Assembly (NCBI GenBank): GCA_023264815.1
Contig: JAHFUZ010000003.1
Coordinates: 62,001-126,000, forward strand
Direction of reading: 5' to 3'
From: Arthrobacter sp.
Lineage (GTDB): Bacteria > Actinomycetota > Actinomycetes > Actinomycetales > Micrococcaceae
DNA length: 64,000 bases
Part shown: positions 26,202 to 35,299 of the stretch, one piece after another
Numbering within the stretch: position 1 is the first letter of the stretch
How the letters are laid out: each line of letters begins with the position of its first letter
Translations under genes and position numbers: made by a program
Notes under the pieces: model-generated
Databases searched by the model: none
Told to the model about the DNA's origin: nothing
The model's input: the letters and a program-made list of their open reading frames with translations, nothing else

Positions 26202-27308
26202 ATGAAGAAGTTACCCATTGTCGTCTGCCTTGCGGCAGCGGCATTAATCGTTCCAATAGGACCGGCCGAGGCCGGGTCCTCATCGCCTGAACCGAAGACC
26301 CTTGCCGAGGGGCTGGTCACACCCTTGAGCCTCGCCGTCGGAAGAGACGGTTCTGTCCTGGTTACCCAGAATTTTGCCGGCCGCCTGGACCGTGTGAAGG
26401 ACCATCAGCTCACCAACGTGTACACGCGTGCCAACTGGGACGTCGGAGGTGTTGAAACCAGCCGCGGCACCACGTACTTCGTGGAGAGCACAGGCGCGGG
26501 CGGAGGCAATCCGGACGCCCTCGAAGGCTACCTGAAGTCGATCAGCAGGTCCGGCGACGTCAGCACAGTCGCCGAACTCGCCGCGTATGAACGCGCCCAC
26601 AACCCGGACGGAGACCAGGAGTACGGCTTTGGTCCGGATGTCTCTGCCGAGTGCCTGCAGCAATGGCCGGTGTTCCCGCCGGCCAAGTACACCGGCACCG
26701 TCGATTCCCATCCCTACGGCACAGCGGTGAAGGGATCCACTGTGTACGTTGCGGATGCCGGCGCGAATGCCATCCTCGAAGTCGACACGGAATCCGGCGA
26801 CGTCTCCACCCTCGCGGTCCTGCCCCCGCGGCCCGCGGTGATCCCTGCCGGTACCAGGATCCCCATTGACATGGCCGGCGGAACGGTGGAAGTGCCTGCC
26901 TGCGTGGTTGGCCACGAATACGCGTTCGAGCCGGTGCCGACCGACGTGGAGTTCGGCCCTGACGGCTGGCTGTACGTGTCCTCGCTCCCTGGCGGTCCCG
27001 AGGATCCGTCCCTGGGCGCCCGGGGCGCAGTGTTCCGGGTTAATCCCTGGACCGGATCCGTCCGCGTGTGGGCTGAAGACATCCTGAGCCCCACCGGCAT
27101 CGCGGTGTCTGACGACGGGGATGTCTACGCGGCGTCGATGTTCGGCAACGAGATCGTGAAGATCGATGCGTGGAGCCGTGAGCAGTCACAGTTCCTTGCC
27201 GTGAATGGCCCCGCAGCGGTCGAACTGAGCGGCGACACTCTCTACGCCACGGCTGGTTTCAGTTTCGGGCAACCCACCGGAACCGTGCTGAAGGCCCACC
27301 TCAAGTAG
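26202..27308 (+). CDS. Secreted ScyD/ScyE-like beta-propeller protein
   Basis: The 368-residue protein starts with a clear signal peptide (residues 1-25, hydrophobic core LAAAALIVPI, cut near AEA). The rest is a run of NHL-like blades: SLAVGRDGSVLVTQ, YGTAVKGSTVYVADAG, DVEFGPDGWLYVSS and GIAVSDDGDVYAAS. It fits the ScyD/ScyE family, named from cyanobacterial scytonemin genes but common in soil actinobacteria with unknown role. A good GGAGGA site precedes ATG 26202. It is monocistronic and followed by a strong terminator. Confidence 0.85.
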   Translation: MKKLPIVVCLAAAALIVPIGPAEAGSSSPEPKTLAEGLVTPLSLAVGRDGSVLVTQNFAGRLDRVKDHQLTNVYTRANWDVGGVETSRGTTYFVESTGAGGGNPDALEGYLKSISRSGDVSTVAELAAYERAHNPDGDQEYGFGPDVSAECLQQWPVFPPAKYTGTVDSHPYGTAVKGSTVYVADAGANAILEVDTESGDVSTLAVLPPRPAVIPAGTRIPIDMAGGTVEVPACVVGHEYAFEPVPTDVEFGPDGWLYVSSLPGGPEDPSLGARGAVFRVNPWTGSVRVWAEDILSPTGIAVSDDGDVYAASMFGNEIVKIDAWSREQSQFLAVNGPAAVELSGDTLYATAGFSFGQPTGTVLKAHLK

Positions 27309-27332
27309 GCGGGATTCCTGCCTGCAAGGCAA

Positions 27333-27366
27333 AAGGTCCGGCCCGCCATATGGCGGTCCGGACCTT
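27333..27366. terminator. Bidirectional stem-loop terminator between convergent genes
   Basis: AAGGTCCGG, one mismatch, then CCGCC on the left pair with GGCGG and CCGGACCTT on the right around an ATAT loop. The stem has 14 pairs and one mismatch. A-rich on the left and T-containing on the right, it can serve both the ScyD-like gene (plus) and rbfA (minus). Confidence 0.85.
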
Positions 27367-27400
27367 CTGTTGTGTGGGGCTAAGCCGTCAACGCTACGTC

Positions 27401-27910
27401 CTACTTGTTGCTGTCTTCGTCGAGGTCGGCGTCGTCCGTGAGGTCCAGGTCCTCTTCGTCAAAATCGTCCTCGTCGATCTCCACGTCCGCAGGAATGTCG
27501 CTCTTGTAGGGATCGGCGTCACCGGCGTGCTTGGCGTTTTCAGCGAGGGCAGCCACTTCGGCGTCGCGCTTCCTGGCGGCCCGGAGGAGTTCCTCCAGGT
27601 TGGAGGCGTTGACGGGGATCTGGTCTGCCACGAATTCGAGCGTCGGCGTGAGGCGGACAGTCACGTTGCGCCCCACCTCCTGGCGGAGCACACCCTTGGC
27701 TTTCTCCAGCCCCTTCGCAGCATCCAGCTGGACAGCCTGGTCACCAAAAACGGTGTAGTAGATGGTGGCATGCTGCAGGTCGTTCGTCACTCGCGCGTCA
27801 GTAACGGTGATGCCTTCAAGCCGGGGATCCTTAACCTTCCGGCCCAGCGCCTCGGCTACAACAACCTTGATCCGCTGCGCCAACTTGGCAGCCCGTGCGG
27901 GATCAGCCAT
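27401..27910 (-). CDS. rbfA: Ribosome-binding factor A
   Basis: RbfA is a KH-fold 30S maturation factor. The 169-residue protein starts at ATG 27910, 5 bases after AGGAG (the alternative GTG at 27916 sits in the ribosome site). It has MADPARAAKLAQRIK, VKDPRLEGITVTDARVTNDLQHATIYYTVFG and RLTPTLEFV. The C-terminal 40 residues are an acidic, Asp/Glu-rich tail. It follows infB as in the conserved superoperon. Confidence 0.96.
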   Translation of the reverse strand: MADPARAAKLAQRIKVVVAEALGRKVKDPRLEGITVTDARVTNDLQHATIYYTVFGDQAVQLDAAKGLEKAKGVLRQEVGRNVTVRLTPTLEFVADQIPVNASNLEELLRAARKRDAEVAALAENAKHAGDADPYKSDIPADVEIDEDDFDEEDLDLTDDADLDEDSNK

Positions 27911-28016
27911 TTCCACTCCTAAAAATTTGGGATGTACGACGGCGCCGGAACGGCGCCCGAAGGGGCGGGGCCGCCGGAAAAATCCAACGGCCCCGCACCT
28001 GTGAAGCTAGACCAAC

Positions 28017-30929
28017 CTAGACGCGCGGCTTTTCGCGCATCTCGAAGGTTTCGATGATGTCACCTTCGTTGATGTCGTTGTACGAGCCAAGGCCAATACC
28101 GCACTCGAAGTCCGTGCGGACCTCGGTGGCGTCGTCCTTGAAGCGCTTGAGCGTCTCAACGGTGAGGTTGTCGCCGATGATCTTGCCGTCGCGGCTGATG
28201 CGGGCCTTGGTGTTGCGTCGGATGATGCCCGAGCGAACGATGGAACCTGCAATGTTGCCGAACTTGGAGGAACGGAACACTTCGCGGACCTCGGCGGTGC
28301 CCAGCTGGACCTCTTCGTACTCCGGCTTGAGCATGCCCTTGAGGGCCATCTCGATGTCATCAATTGCTGCGTAGATGACGGAGTAGAAGCGCATGTCCAC
28401 GCCTTCGCGGTCTGCCAGTTCGGCAACCCGCTCGGCAGGCTTGACGTTGAAGCCGATGATGACGGCGCTGTCCACCGTCGCCAGGTTGACGTCGTTCTGC
28501 GTGATGGCACCAACGCCGCGGTGGATGACGCGCAGCTGCACGCCTTCGCCGACGTCGATCTTGAGCAGTGCGTCCTCGAGGGCTTCCACGGCACCGGACA
28601 CGTCACCCTTGAGGATGAGGTTGAGGGTGTCGATCTTGCCATCGGCCACGGCCTGGTCGAAGTCTTCCAGGCTGATGCGCTTGCGGCGCTTGGCGAGGGC
28701 TGCGTTGCGGTCGGCTGCTTCACGCTTCTCGGCGATCTGGCGGGCGGTGCGCTCGTCAGCGGTCACGAAGAAGGTGTCACCGGCGCGCGGCACGTTGGAC
28801 AGACCCAGGACCTGCACAGGGCGGGACGGTCCGGCCTCGGTCAGGGCGCTGCCGTCGTCGTCGAACATGGCGCGGACGCGGCCGTGGGCCGTGCCTGCCA
28901 CGATCGTGTCGCCGACGCGCAGTGAACCGGACTGCACCAGGACGGTGGCCACGGAACCGCGGCCCTTGTCCAGGTTCGCTTCGATCGCGATACCGCGGGC
29001 ATCCTTGTTCGGGTTGGCGCGCATGTCCAAAGCAGCGTCTGCGGTGAGCAGGACGGCCTCGAGCAGCTCGTCGATGTTGAGGTTCTGGCGGGCAGAGACC
29101 TCCACGAACATGGTGTCGCCACCGTATTCCTCGGGAACCAGGCCGTACTCGGTCAGCTGGCCGCGGACCTTGTCCGGGTTTGCGCCTTCCTTGTCGATCT
29201 TGTTCACTGCCACCACGATCGGCACGTTGGCTGCCTGTGCGTGGTTGAGGGCTTCAACGGTCTGCGGCATCACGCCGTCGTCCGCTGCAACCACCAGGAT
29301 GGCGATGTCGGTGACCTTGGCACCACGGGCACGCATGGCGGTGAACGCCTCGTGGCCCGGGGTATCAATGAAGGTGATCTTGCGATCCGTGCCTTCGTGG
29401 TTGTGGGTGACCTGGTAGGCACCGATGTGCTGCGTGATGCCGCCGTGCTCGCCCGCCATAACGTCGGACTTGCGGATGGCGTCGAGCAGGCGGGTCTTAC
29501 CGTGGTCAACGTGGCCCATGACGGTGACAACCGGAGGACGAGCCTCAAGGTCCTCGTCGCCTTCGGCTTCGAGCTCTGCTTCAAAGTCGATGTCAAAGGT
29601 GGAGAGCAGCTCGCGCTCCTCGTCCTCCGGGGACACAACCTGGAGCTTGTAGCCAAGTTCCTCACCGAGCAGCGCGAAGGTTTCCTCGTCCAGGGACTGG
29701 GTTGCCGTAGCCATTTCGCCCAAGTGGAAGAGCACGGTAACCAGTGCTGCCGGGTTCGCCTCGATCTTGTCGGCGAAGTCCGTGATGGACGAACCGCGGC
29801 GGAGGCGGACTACGGTGGTGCCGTCGCCGCGGGGTACGCTCACGCCACCCAGCGACGGGGCACTCATCTGCTCGAGTTCCTGGCGCTTGGCACGCTTCGA
29901 CTTGCGCTGCTTGCCACGGCCTGCGCCGCCCTTACCGAAGGCACCCTGGGTGCCACCGCGACCGCGGCCACCCTTGCCGAAACCACCGCCGGCCGGAGCA
30001 CCGCCGCCGGCACCGGGACCACCGGTACCCGGCGCGCCACCCGGACGTCCGGGACCGCGGCCGCCAGCACCCGGACGGCCTGCACCTGCGGGCGCGGGAC
30101 GCTCAGTGCGGTTGGGCATCATGCCCGGCGTAGGACGGTTTCCGCCTGCTCCACCCGGACGCGGGGCACCCGGACGGGGTCCACCTGCGCCGGCTGCGGG
30201 ACGGGGACCGCCTGCACCGGCTGCGGGGCGCGGCCCACCCGGACGGGGGCCGCCTGCACCGGCTGCGGGGCGCGGCCCACCGGGACGGTCGCCGTCGGTG
30301 CGGCTTCCACCCGGGCGGGGCATGCCCTGGGACGTGGCGAACGGGTTGTTACCCGGGCGCGGAGCACGGTCGGAATCGCCACCGCGGCCGCGGGGCATGC
30401 CCTGGGACGTGGCGAACGGGTTGTTGCCCGGGCGGGGACCGCCAGGGCGCGGTGCAGAGCTGCCCTGGGATGAACCGCCCTGGCGGGCAGGTGCAGCCGG
30501 AGTTTCAGCCTTGGGCGCCGGACGGGCACCCGGCTTGGCACCGGTGGACGGGGCGCTTGCGGCCGGCGCCGGTGCAGCGGGTGCGGGGGCTGCCGGTGCA
30601 ACCGGGGCTGCGGCGGCCGGGGCCGGCGCCGCGGGAGCCGCAGGGGCTGCAGCAGCAGGTACAGCTGGGGCTTTGGGAGCTGCCGGACCCGGAGCAGGTG
30701 CTGCGGGACGTGATTCCGGCGCCGGGGCAGGTGCCTTGGGCGCGTTGGCAGGTGCCGCGGACTTGGCAGCGGCGTCGGGGTAGGCGTTGCGGAGTTTCCG
30801 CACCACCGGGGCCTCAATGGTGGAAGAGGCGGAGCGAACGAATTCGCCCAGTTCCTGCAGTTTTGTCACTGCATCTTTGGAAGTAATACCGAGCTCTTTG
30901 GCGAGCTCGTGTACGCGGACCTTGGCCAC
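28017..30929 (-). CDS. infB: Translation initiation factor IF-2
   Basis: IF-2 is the GTPase that places initiator tRNA on the ribosome. The 970-residue protein has an N-terminal IF2_N helix domain (1-50), a very long Ala/Pro/Gly-rich region (about 50-345) with repeated [14 protein letters not shown] and GGPRPAAGA units, a basic KRAKRQE segment, then the G domain with GHVDHGKT (about 472-479), DTPGHEAF and NKIDKEG, and domains II-IV with the C-terminal fMet-tRNA-binding part. The length is typical of high-GC actinobacteria. It follows ylxR. Confidence 0.97.
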   Translation of the reverse strand: MAKVRVHELAKELGITSKDAVTKLQELGEFVRSASSTIEAPVVRKLRNAYPDAAAKSAAPANAPKAPAPAPESRPAAPAPGPAAPKAPAVPAAAAPAAPAAPAPAAAAPVAPAAPAPAAPAPAASAPSTGAKPGARPAPKAETPAAPARQGGSSQGSSAPRPGGPRPGNNPFATSQGMPRGRGGDSDRAPRPGNNPFATSQGMPRPGGSRTDGDRPGGPRPAAGAGGPRPGGPRPAAGAGGPRPAAGAGGPRPGAPRPGGAGGNRPTPGMMPNRTERPAPAGAGRPGAGGRGPGRPGGAPGTGGPGAGGGAPAGGGFGKGGRGRGGTQGAFGKGGAGRGKQRKSKRAKRQELEQMSAPSLGGVSVPRGDGTTVVRLRRGSSITDFADKIEANPAALVTVLFHLGEMATATQSLDEETFALLGEELGYKLQVVSPEDEERELLSTFDIDFEAELEAEGDEDLEARPPVVTVMGHVDHGKTRLLDAIRKSDVMAGEHGGITQHIGAYQVTHNHEGTDRKITFIDTPGHEAFTAMRARGAKVTDIAILVVAADDGVMPQTVEALNHAQAANVPIVVAVNKIDKEGANPDKVRGQLTEYGLVPEEYGGDTMFVEVSARQNLNIDELLEAVLLTADAALDMRANPNKDARGIAIEANLDKGRGSVATVLVQSGSLRVGDTIVAGTAHGRVRAMFDDDGSALTEAGPSRPVQVLGLSNVPRAGDTFFVTADERTARQIAEKREAADRNAALAKRRKRISLEDFDQAVADGKIDTLNLILKGDVSGAVEALEDALLKIDVGEGVQLRVIHRGVGAITQNDVNLATVDSAVIIGFNVKPAERVAELADREGVDMRFYSVIYAAIDDIEMALKGMLKPEYEEVQLGTAEVREVFRSSKFGNIAGSIVRSGIIRRNTKARISRDGKIIGDNLTVETLKRFKDDATEVRTDFECGIGLGSYNDINEGDIIETFEMREKPRV
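30208..30434. repeat. Tandem repeats inside infB
   Basis: Two nested DNA repeat sets lie in the low-complexity part of infB. A 32-base unit at 30208-30239 recurs at 30250-30281 (period 42). A 42-base unit at 30318-30359 recurs at 30393-30434 with one change (period 75). All periods are multiples of three, so copy-number change would alter IF-2 length without breaking the frame. Confidence 0.85.
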
Positions 30930-31081
30930 ATTTCTCCTGTCTCGGTCCGCACCGAGCCAGGCACGAACCGTCTACTTCTTACTGCGGACCCCAGCCGCGG
31001 TTGCAGCTGAAAGGCCCATTGCAGAGCGCAACAAAGTTGTCATCGTTGCGCACTCATCGCTGGGAACTCATCGGGTTTCCA

Positions 31082-31486
31082 TCAGTTTTCTGACCCGCTT
31101 TCAGGTTGGACGGTTGTTGCTGCATCTGCCAGAGGAGTGTGCTGTGGCGTCTGCAGCGGGCCGGCGGCCTGCTCGCCTGCCAGGATCCGGCGTTCGACGG
31201 CGGCAACACCGGTTGCGCCCTTGAGGGCCCTTCCGAATGCTCGCCGTTTGACCGCCAGGGCCAGGCACGCTTCGCTGGGGTGCAGCCATGCACCCCTGCC
31301 AGCCATCCGGCGTCGTTCGTCGACCAGCACTGCGGCGGAACCGCTGCCTTCGGCGACGAGCCGGAGTAACTCAGACCGTGAACCCTTCTTCCGGCATCCG
31401 ATGCAGGTACGTTGCGGCTGATCCTCGCTGTGCTGATTGGCGCTGTGAAGCACTTCTGCCACCGTGAGCATCTTCCTGACGTTCAT
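31082..31486 (-). CDS. ylxR: YlxR-family RNA-binding protein (RNase P modulator type)
   Basis: The 134-residue protein has the DUF448 signature RTCIGCRKKGSRSELLRLVAEG (about 26-47), then GRGAWLHPSEACLALAVKRRAFGRALKG. YlxR proteins bind RNA and in B. subtilis and others act on RNase P. The position between nusA and infB is the standard one. The start is uncertain (ATG 31486 or 31471); both precede the conserved core. The C-terminal 30 residues are not conserved. Confidence 0.92.
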   Translation of the reverse strand: MNVRKMLTVAEVLHSANQHSEDQPQRTCIGCRKKGSRSELLRLVAEGSGSAAVLVDERRRMAGRGAWLHPSEACLALAVKRRAFGRALKGATGVAAVERRILAGEQAAGPLQTPQHTPLADAATTVQPESGSEN

Positions 31487-31570
31487 AACTGCCGGCCCGG
31501 GGGCTTCCTCCGCCAGTCAGCGGTGCGGAATCCTCAGGGCACACGAATACCGGCCGTTAGGCGCGGTCAT

Positions 31571-31590
31571 TGTCTATTCTAGCCCCTCAG
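31571..31590 (-). promoter_or_regulatory. Possible promoter -10 region for ylxR-infB
   Basis: On the minus strand, after the stem-loop, the bases 31582-31571 read GCTAGAATAGAC, containing TAGAAT, a good TANNNT-type actinobacterial -10 element in an otherwise GC-rich spacer. A -35 element is not clear. It would drive ylxR and infB independently of nusA. Confidence 0.35.
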
Positions 31591-31609
31591 TGCCGTTCTG
31601 CCCGAAACC

Positions 31610-31649
31610 GGTGCCCTGGCCGCCGGCATTTGCCGGCGGCCAGGGCACC
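31610..31649. terminator. Perfect 18-bp stem-loop between nusA and ylxR
   Basis: Left arm 31610-31627 (GGTGCCCTGGCCGCCGGC) pairs perfectly with right arm 31632-31649 around an ATTT loop, 25 bases downstream of the nusA stop. No T-run follows on either strand, so it is either a T-less intrinsic terminator or attenuator, or an mRNA processing/stability hairpin that sets ylxR-infB expression relative to nusA. Confidence 0.75.
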
Positions 31650-31674
31650 AGGGCACGGTGGGCTGTTCCGCGGC

Positions 31675-32652
31675 TCAGCTTTCGCGTGGCGCCGCGTCTG
31701 AAACGATATCGATCCGCCAGCCGGTGAGCTTCGCCGCCAGCCGCGCGTTCTGGCCTTCCTTGCCGATGGCCAGGGAGAGCTGATAGTCCGGAACCACTAC
31801 ACGTGCCGAGCGGGTGGCTTCGTCGGTGATGGTGACCGAATTCACTCGCGACGGGGACAGCGCGCTGGCGATGAACGTGGCGGGGTCCTCGCTGAAGTCG
31901 ACGATGTCGATCTTCTCGTCGTTCAGTTCCGTCATGACGGCGCGGACACGTGAACCCATTTCGCCGATGCAGGCGCCCTTGGCGTTGATGCCCGGGGTGT
32001 TGGCCTTCACCGCGATCTTGGTCCGGTGGCCGGCCTCGCGGGCCAGGGCGACGATCTCCACTGAGCGGTCCGCGATTTCCGGAACTTCCAGTTCGAAGAG
32101 CTTCCGCACGAGGCCCGGGTGTGACCTGGACAGCGTGACGGACGGGCCCTTGGTGCCGCGGTGGACGTCAATGACCAGCGCGCGGAGGCGGTTGCCGTGG
32201 GTGTATTTCTCCCCCGGCACCTGCTCGGGCGGCGGCAGCAGGGCCTCGACCGTGCCCAGGTTGACCTGGATCATGTGCGGGTTGTTGCCCTGCTGGATCA
32301 GCCCGGCCACCAGTTCGCCCTCGCGGCCTTTGAACTCACCGAGGATGTTGTCGTCCTCAACGTCGCGCAGGCGCTGCAGGATGATCTGGCGGGCGGTGCT
32401 GGCAGCGATCCGGCCGAAACCGGCAGGCGTGTCCTCGAACTCGCCGATGGGGGCGCCGTCGTCGTCAATTTCCACAGCCCAAATGGTCACGTGGCCGCTC
32501 TTGCGGTCCAGTTCCGCGCGGGCCTTCTCGAAGGCGCCGGGCGACTTGTGGTAGGCCACCAGGAGCGCCTGCTCGATGGTGGGGATCAGGAGGTCCAGCG
32601 GGATTTCACGCTCACGCTCCAGAAGTCTCAGTGCGCTCATGTCAATATCCAT
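31675..32652 (-). CDS. nusA: Transcription termination/antitermination protein NusA
   Basis: NusA binds RNA polymerase and nascent RNA. The 325-residue protein has the N-terminal polymerase-binding domain ([17 protein letters not shown]), an S1 domain near 125-200 ([20 protein letters not shown]), and two KH domains ([22 protein letters not shown] and [21 protein letters not shown]). It lacks the acidic C-terminal repeats of E. coli NusA, which is normal for actinobacteria. Its ATG overlaps the rimP stop by 1 base. Confidence 0.97.
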   Translation of the reverse strand: MDIDMSALRLLEREREIPLDLLIPTIEQALLVAYHKSPGAFEKARAELDRKSGHVTIWAVEIDDDGAPIGEFEDTPAGFGRIAASTARQIILQRLRDVEDDNILGEFKGREGELVAGLIQQGNNPHMIQVNLGTVEALLPPPEQVPGEKYTHGNRLRALVIDVHRGTKGPSVTLSRSHPGLVRKLFELEVPEIADRSVEIVALAREAGHRTKIAVKANTPGINAKGACIGEMGSRVRAVMTELNDEKIDIVDFSEDPATFIASALSPSRVNSVTITDEATRSARVVVPDYQLSLAIGKEGQNARLAAKLTGWRIDIVSDAAPRES

Positions 32653-33266
32653 CAGGCCTCCTCAGAAGGTCCATTGTGCTCAGGTTCCAGACCAGCTTCT
32701 TCAAGGTGGCTGAATTCGATCTCGACTTTTCCGTTGCGGATCCTGTCGAAAGGAAGATTTTGGGGTTCGCCCTGCTTGGGCTTCATGCCCTTCTTGACGG
32801 CGATCTCGGGGACGATGGTCACGCCCGATCCGTCCACGGACTGCACCCTGCCGGTGACGTTCTCGCCCTGGATGACGTTGACCTTGACCATGCGGCCCTT
32901 GGCCCGGTGCCAGTGCCGCGGTTCAGTCAGGGGACGCCCGACGCCTGGGGAAGAAACCTCAAGGTCATAGGGACGCCCGTCGTCCGCCGGATCATTGTCC
33001 AGGACGTCCGAGAGGACCCTGGAAATGTCCGCGATGACGTCCAGGCTCACGCCGCCTGTTTCCTCCTGCGGCAGGTCCACCACCACGTGGACCACACGGT
33101 GCGAGCCCGGGATGACCGAGACGTCCTCGAGGTAGAGGCGGTTGGCCTGGACCGAGGGTTCCAGCAGGGCACGGAGCCGGGCGGCTTCCGGATTAGCGGC
33201 GGGCGCAGCAACAGCGGTACCCAATCCGGTAGCGTCTGATGAAGTCGTGGCTTCTGCATTGCTCAC
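32652..33266 (-). CDS. rimP: Ribosome maturation factor RimP
   Basis: RimP assists 30S assembly. The 204-residue protein has a variable Ala-rich N-terminus, then the conserved [20 protein letters not shown] and [25 protein letters not shown] motifs, and a C-terminal Sm-like domain. It is the first gene of the rimP-nusA-ylxR-infB-rbfA superoperon and is divergent from the DUF4439 gene, 88 bases apart. Confidence 0.96.
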   Translation of the reverse strand: MSNAEATTSSDATGLGTAVAAPAANPEAARLRALLEPSVQANRLYLEDVSVIPGSHRVVHVVVDLPQEETGGVSLDVIADISRVLSDVLDNDPADDGRPYDLEVSSPGVGRPLTEPRHWHRAKGRMVKVNVIQGENVTGRVQSVDGSGVTIVPEIAVKKGMKPKQGEPQNLPFDRIRNGKVEIEFSHLEEAGLEPEHNGPSEEA

Positions 33267-33354
33267 GATGCCGGCCGCCTTCCAGTAGATGATGTTGTGA
33301 CTACTAGACTAGCGATTTTCCGGCCGCAGTGGTGCACCGGGATGCCCCCTGGGC

Positions 33355-34602
33355 GTGACAACATGGTCTGTTGTGAACGACGACACCCAGGAATCCGGCC
33401 ACCGCAGGCGCTATTTCCGGTACGCCGTTTCCGCCCTGGCTGCCCTCCTCGTGGTGAGCCTGGGTTTTGTCCTGGTACCCCGGGAACCTGCGGCTCCCGT
33501 GCCACCGCCGTTCGCCGAGCAGGCCAGGGCCTCGGCCTACTCTGACACTCTCTCCCTCACAGCTGCCGGCGCTGGCCTTTACGGTGCCGGCGACGGCGCC
33601 TTGCCCGCTTCCGGGTCCGGGGAAGTATCCCCCGCGGTGGGCCGTGCCTTGGGGCGCACTGTGACTTTGCTGACGGTCCAGGCCCGGGCCCTCATGCTGC
33701 CATCCGATGCGCCCAGCCCTGGCTCGTCCGCCGCGGCAACTTCCGCTGCGGCGGTGCCGCCGCCGCCCACGCCGGCGGACTTCGCTGCCGCCCTCCACGC
33801 CAGTGGTGTCCGGCGGCTCACTGACGCCCAAACGGCCGACGGCGGCATGGCCCGACTCCTCGCCGGCGCCGGTGCTGCCCAGCTTGTGGCAGCCGAGGAT
33901 ATAGCGGCAGCCGCGGGTGTCGCATTGGGCGCCCCTGCCGGCGACGCCCTGCCGGGCACTGCCCCGGCGGCGCCGGAGACGTTGGCAAGTGGCTGCCCCC
34001 CGACGGCCACCGAGAGCAGCTCAGGGGCCGGCGGCGGTGAGGCAGGCAGCACGGGTGCCGGTCTGGGCGCTGCCCTGGCCGCGGTGGTGAGCGTCGAACG
34101 GGAACTGGTGTACGCCTACCAGGCCGCCCTGCCCCGGCTTCAGCCTGCGTCGGCGGGTCCGGCGTCGGACTTTCACTCCCAGCATGAAAGGCTCCTCAGC
34201 GACGCCGAAGCATTATCGTCCGCACGATGCACTGCGTTGCCGCCAACACCCGCGGGCTACGGCCTGGATGGGGCGTTCCTGGCCGACCCGGCACCGGAAC
34301 TCGGCAAGCTGGAGGCGGGCAGCCTCCCCGCGTATGGGGACGTGGTGGCCCTTAGCGTTGGGGCCGAACGGGCGTGGTCCATTGCGGCCCTTCAGTCTGC
34401 GGTGCGGCGGACAATTCACTGGGGCGCTTCAACGGGCCCGGTTCCCGGCATGACCCTGGACGAAGCCCGGCTACCGGAGTTGGCGGTGGCCAGCCCGGCA
34501 CCGGCCCCAAAACCATCCGCCGGTCCTGAGAGCAGTGGCCAGTCACCGGCACTAGTGATTTGCTGTACGAATGGACACACCAGCCGCCTCTTCCTTTCAT
34601 GA
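33355..34602 (+). CDS. Membrane-anchored DUF4439 (ferritin-like) protein
   Basis: The 415-residue protein has one N-terminal membrane segment (about 22-42) and an Ala/Gly/Pro-rich outer region. The C-terminal domain (about 240-350) matches DUF4439: LAAVVSVERELVYAYQAA, then FHSQHERLLSDAEAL and SVGAERAWSIAALQSAVR, helices of ferritin-like type with Glu and His at plausible metal positions. DUF4439 has no assigned activity. GTG 33355 and GTG 33373 are both possible starts. The end overlaps the VIT/CCC1 gene by 32 bases. Confidence 0.75.
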   Translation: MTTWSVVNDDTQESGHRRRYFRYAVSALAALLVVSLGFVLVPREPAAPVPPPFAEQARASAYSDTLSLTAAGAGLYGAGDGALPASGSGEVSPAVGRALGRTVTLLTVQARALMLPSDAPSPGSSAAATSAAAVPPPPTPADFAAALHASGVRRLTDAQTADGGMARLLAGAGAAQLVAAEDIAAAAGVALGAPAGDALPGTAPAAPETLASGCPPTATESSSGAGGGEAGSTGAGLGAALAAVVSVERELVYAYQAALPRLQPASAGPASDFHSQHERLLSDAEALSSARCTALPPTPAGYGLDGAFLADPAPELGKLEAGSLPAYGDVVALSVGAERAWSIAALQSAVRRTIHWGASTGPVPGMTLDEARLPELAVASPAPAPKPSAGPESSGQSPALVICCTNGHTSRLFLS

Positions 34603-35299
34603 CGATGAACCGCACCAAAACGACATCGCCCAGCGACTGAACTGGCTCCGCGCCGGCGTCCTTGGCGCCAACGACGGTATTGTCTCCGTCGCAGCAATCG
34701 TGGTGGGCGTGGCCGGTGTCACTACCGAGTCAGGGCCCATCCTGGTAGCCGGTACCGCCGGTTTGGTAGGCGGGGCAATTTCGATGGCCCTGGGCGAATA
34801 CGTCTCGGTCAGCAGCCAGAAGGACAGTCAGAAAGCCCTGATCGAAAAGGAACGCCGCGAGCTGGAGGAACAGCCCGAGGAGGAGCTGGCGGAACTTGCC
34901 GCGATCTATGAAGCTAAGGGCCTGAGCGCGGACACCGCCCGGACAGTAGCCAGGGAGCTGACGGCCCATGATGCGCTCGGGGCGCACCTGGCAGCCGAGC
35001 TGAACATTGACGAGACTGACATCGTCAGCCCGTGGCACGCGGCCATCGCCTCAGCCGTGGCATTCGTGATCGGCGCTGTCCTGCCCATGCTGGCCATCCT
35101 GCTGCCGCCGGAGAACATCCGCGTGCCCCTGACTTTTGCGGCGGTCCTGGTGGCCCTTGCCGCCACCGGTGCACTGGCTGCCTGGATTGGCGGGGGTTCC
35201 AAGGGACGGGCGGCCGTCCGGGTGGTGGTTGGCGGGGCCCTGGCGCTGGTTGCCACCTTCTCCATCGGCAACCTGCTCGGGGCGAGCGGGGTCCTGTGA
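34571..35299 (+). CDS. VIT1/CCC1-family iron/manganese transporter
   Basis: The 242-residue protein has LNWLRAGVLGANDGIVSVAAIVVGVAGV (24-51) and GGAISMALGEYVSVSSQKDSQ (about 66-86), the first two helices and Met/Glu metal site of the VIT family. A cytosolic acidic metal-binding helix pair (KERRELEEQPEEELAELAAIYEAKGL) and three more helices follow. VIT proteins export or store Fe2+/Mn2+. The gene starts inside the DUF4439 frame and overlaps the next gene by 4 bases (GTGA), so three products are translationally coupled. Confidence 0.92.
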   Translation: MDTPAASSFHDDEPHQNDIAQRLNWLRAGVLGANDGIVSVAAIVVGVAGVTTESGPILVAGTAGLVGGAISMALGEYVSVSSQKDSQKALIEKERRELEEQPEEELAELAAIYEAKGLSADTARTVARELTAHDALGAHLAAELNIDETDIVSPWHAAIASAVAFVIGAVLPMLAILLPPENIRVPLTFAAVLVALAATGALAAWIGGGSKGRAAVRVVVGGALALVATFSIGNLLGASGVL

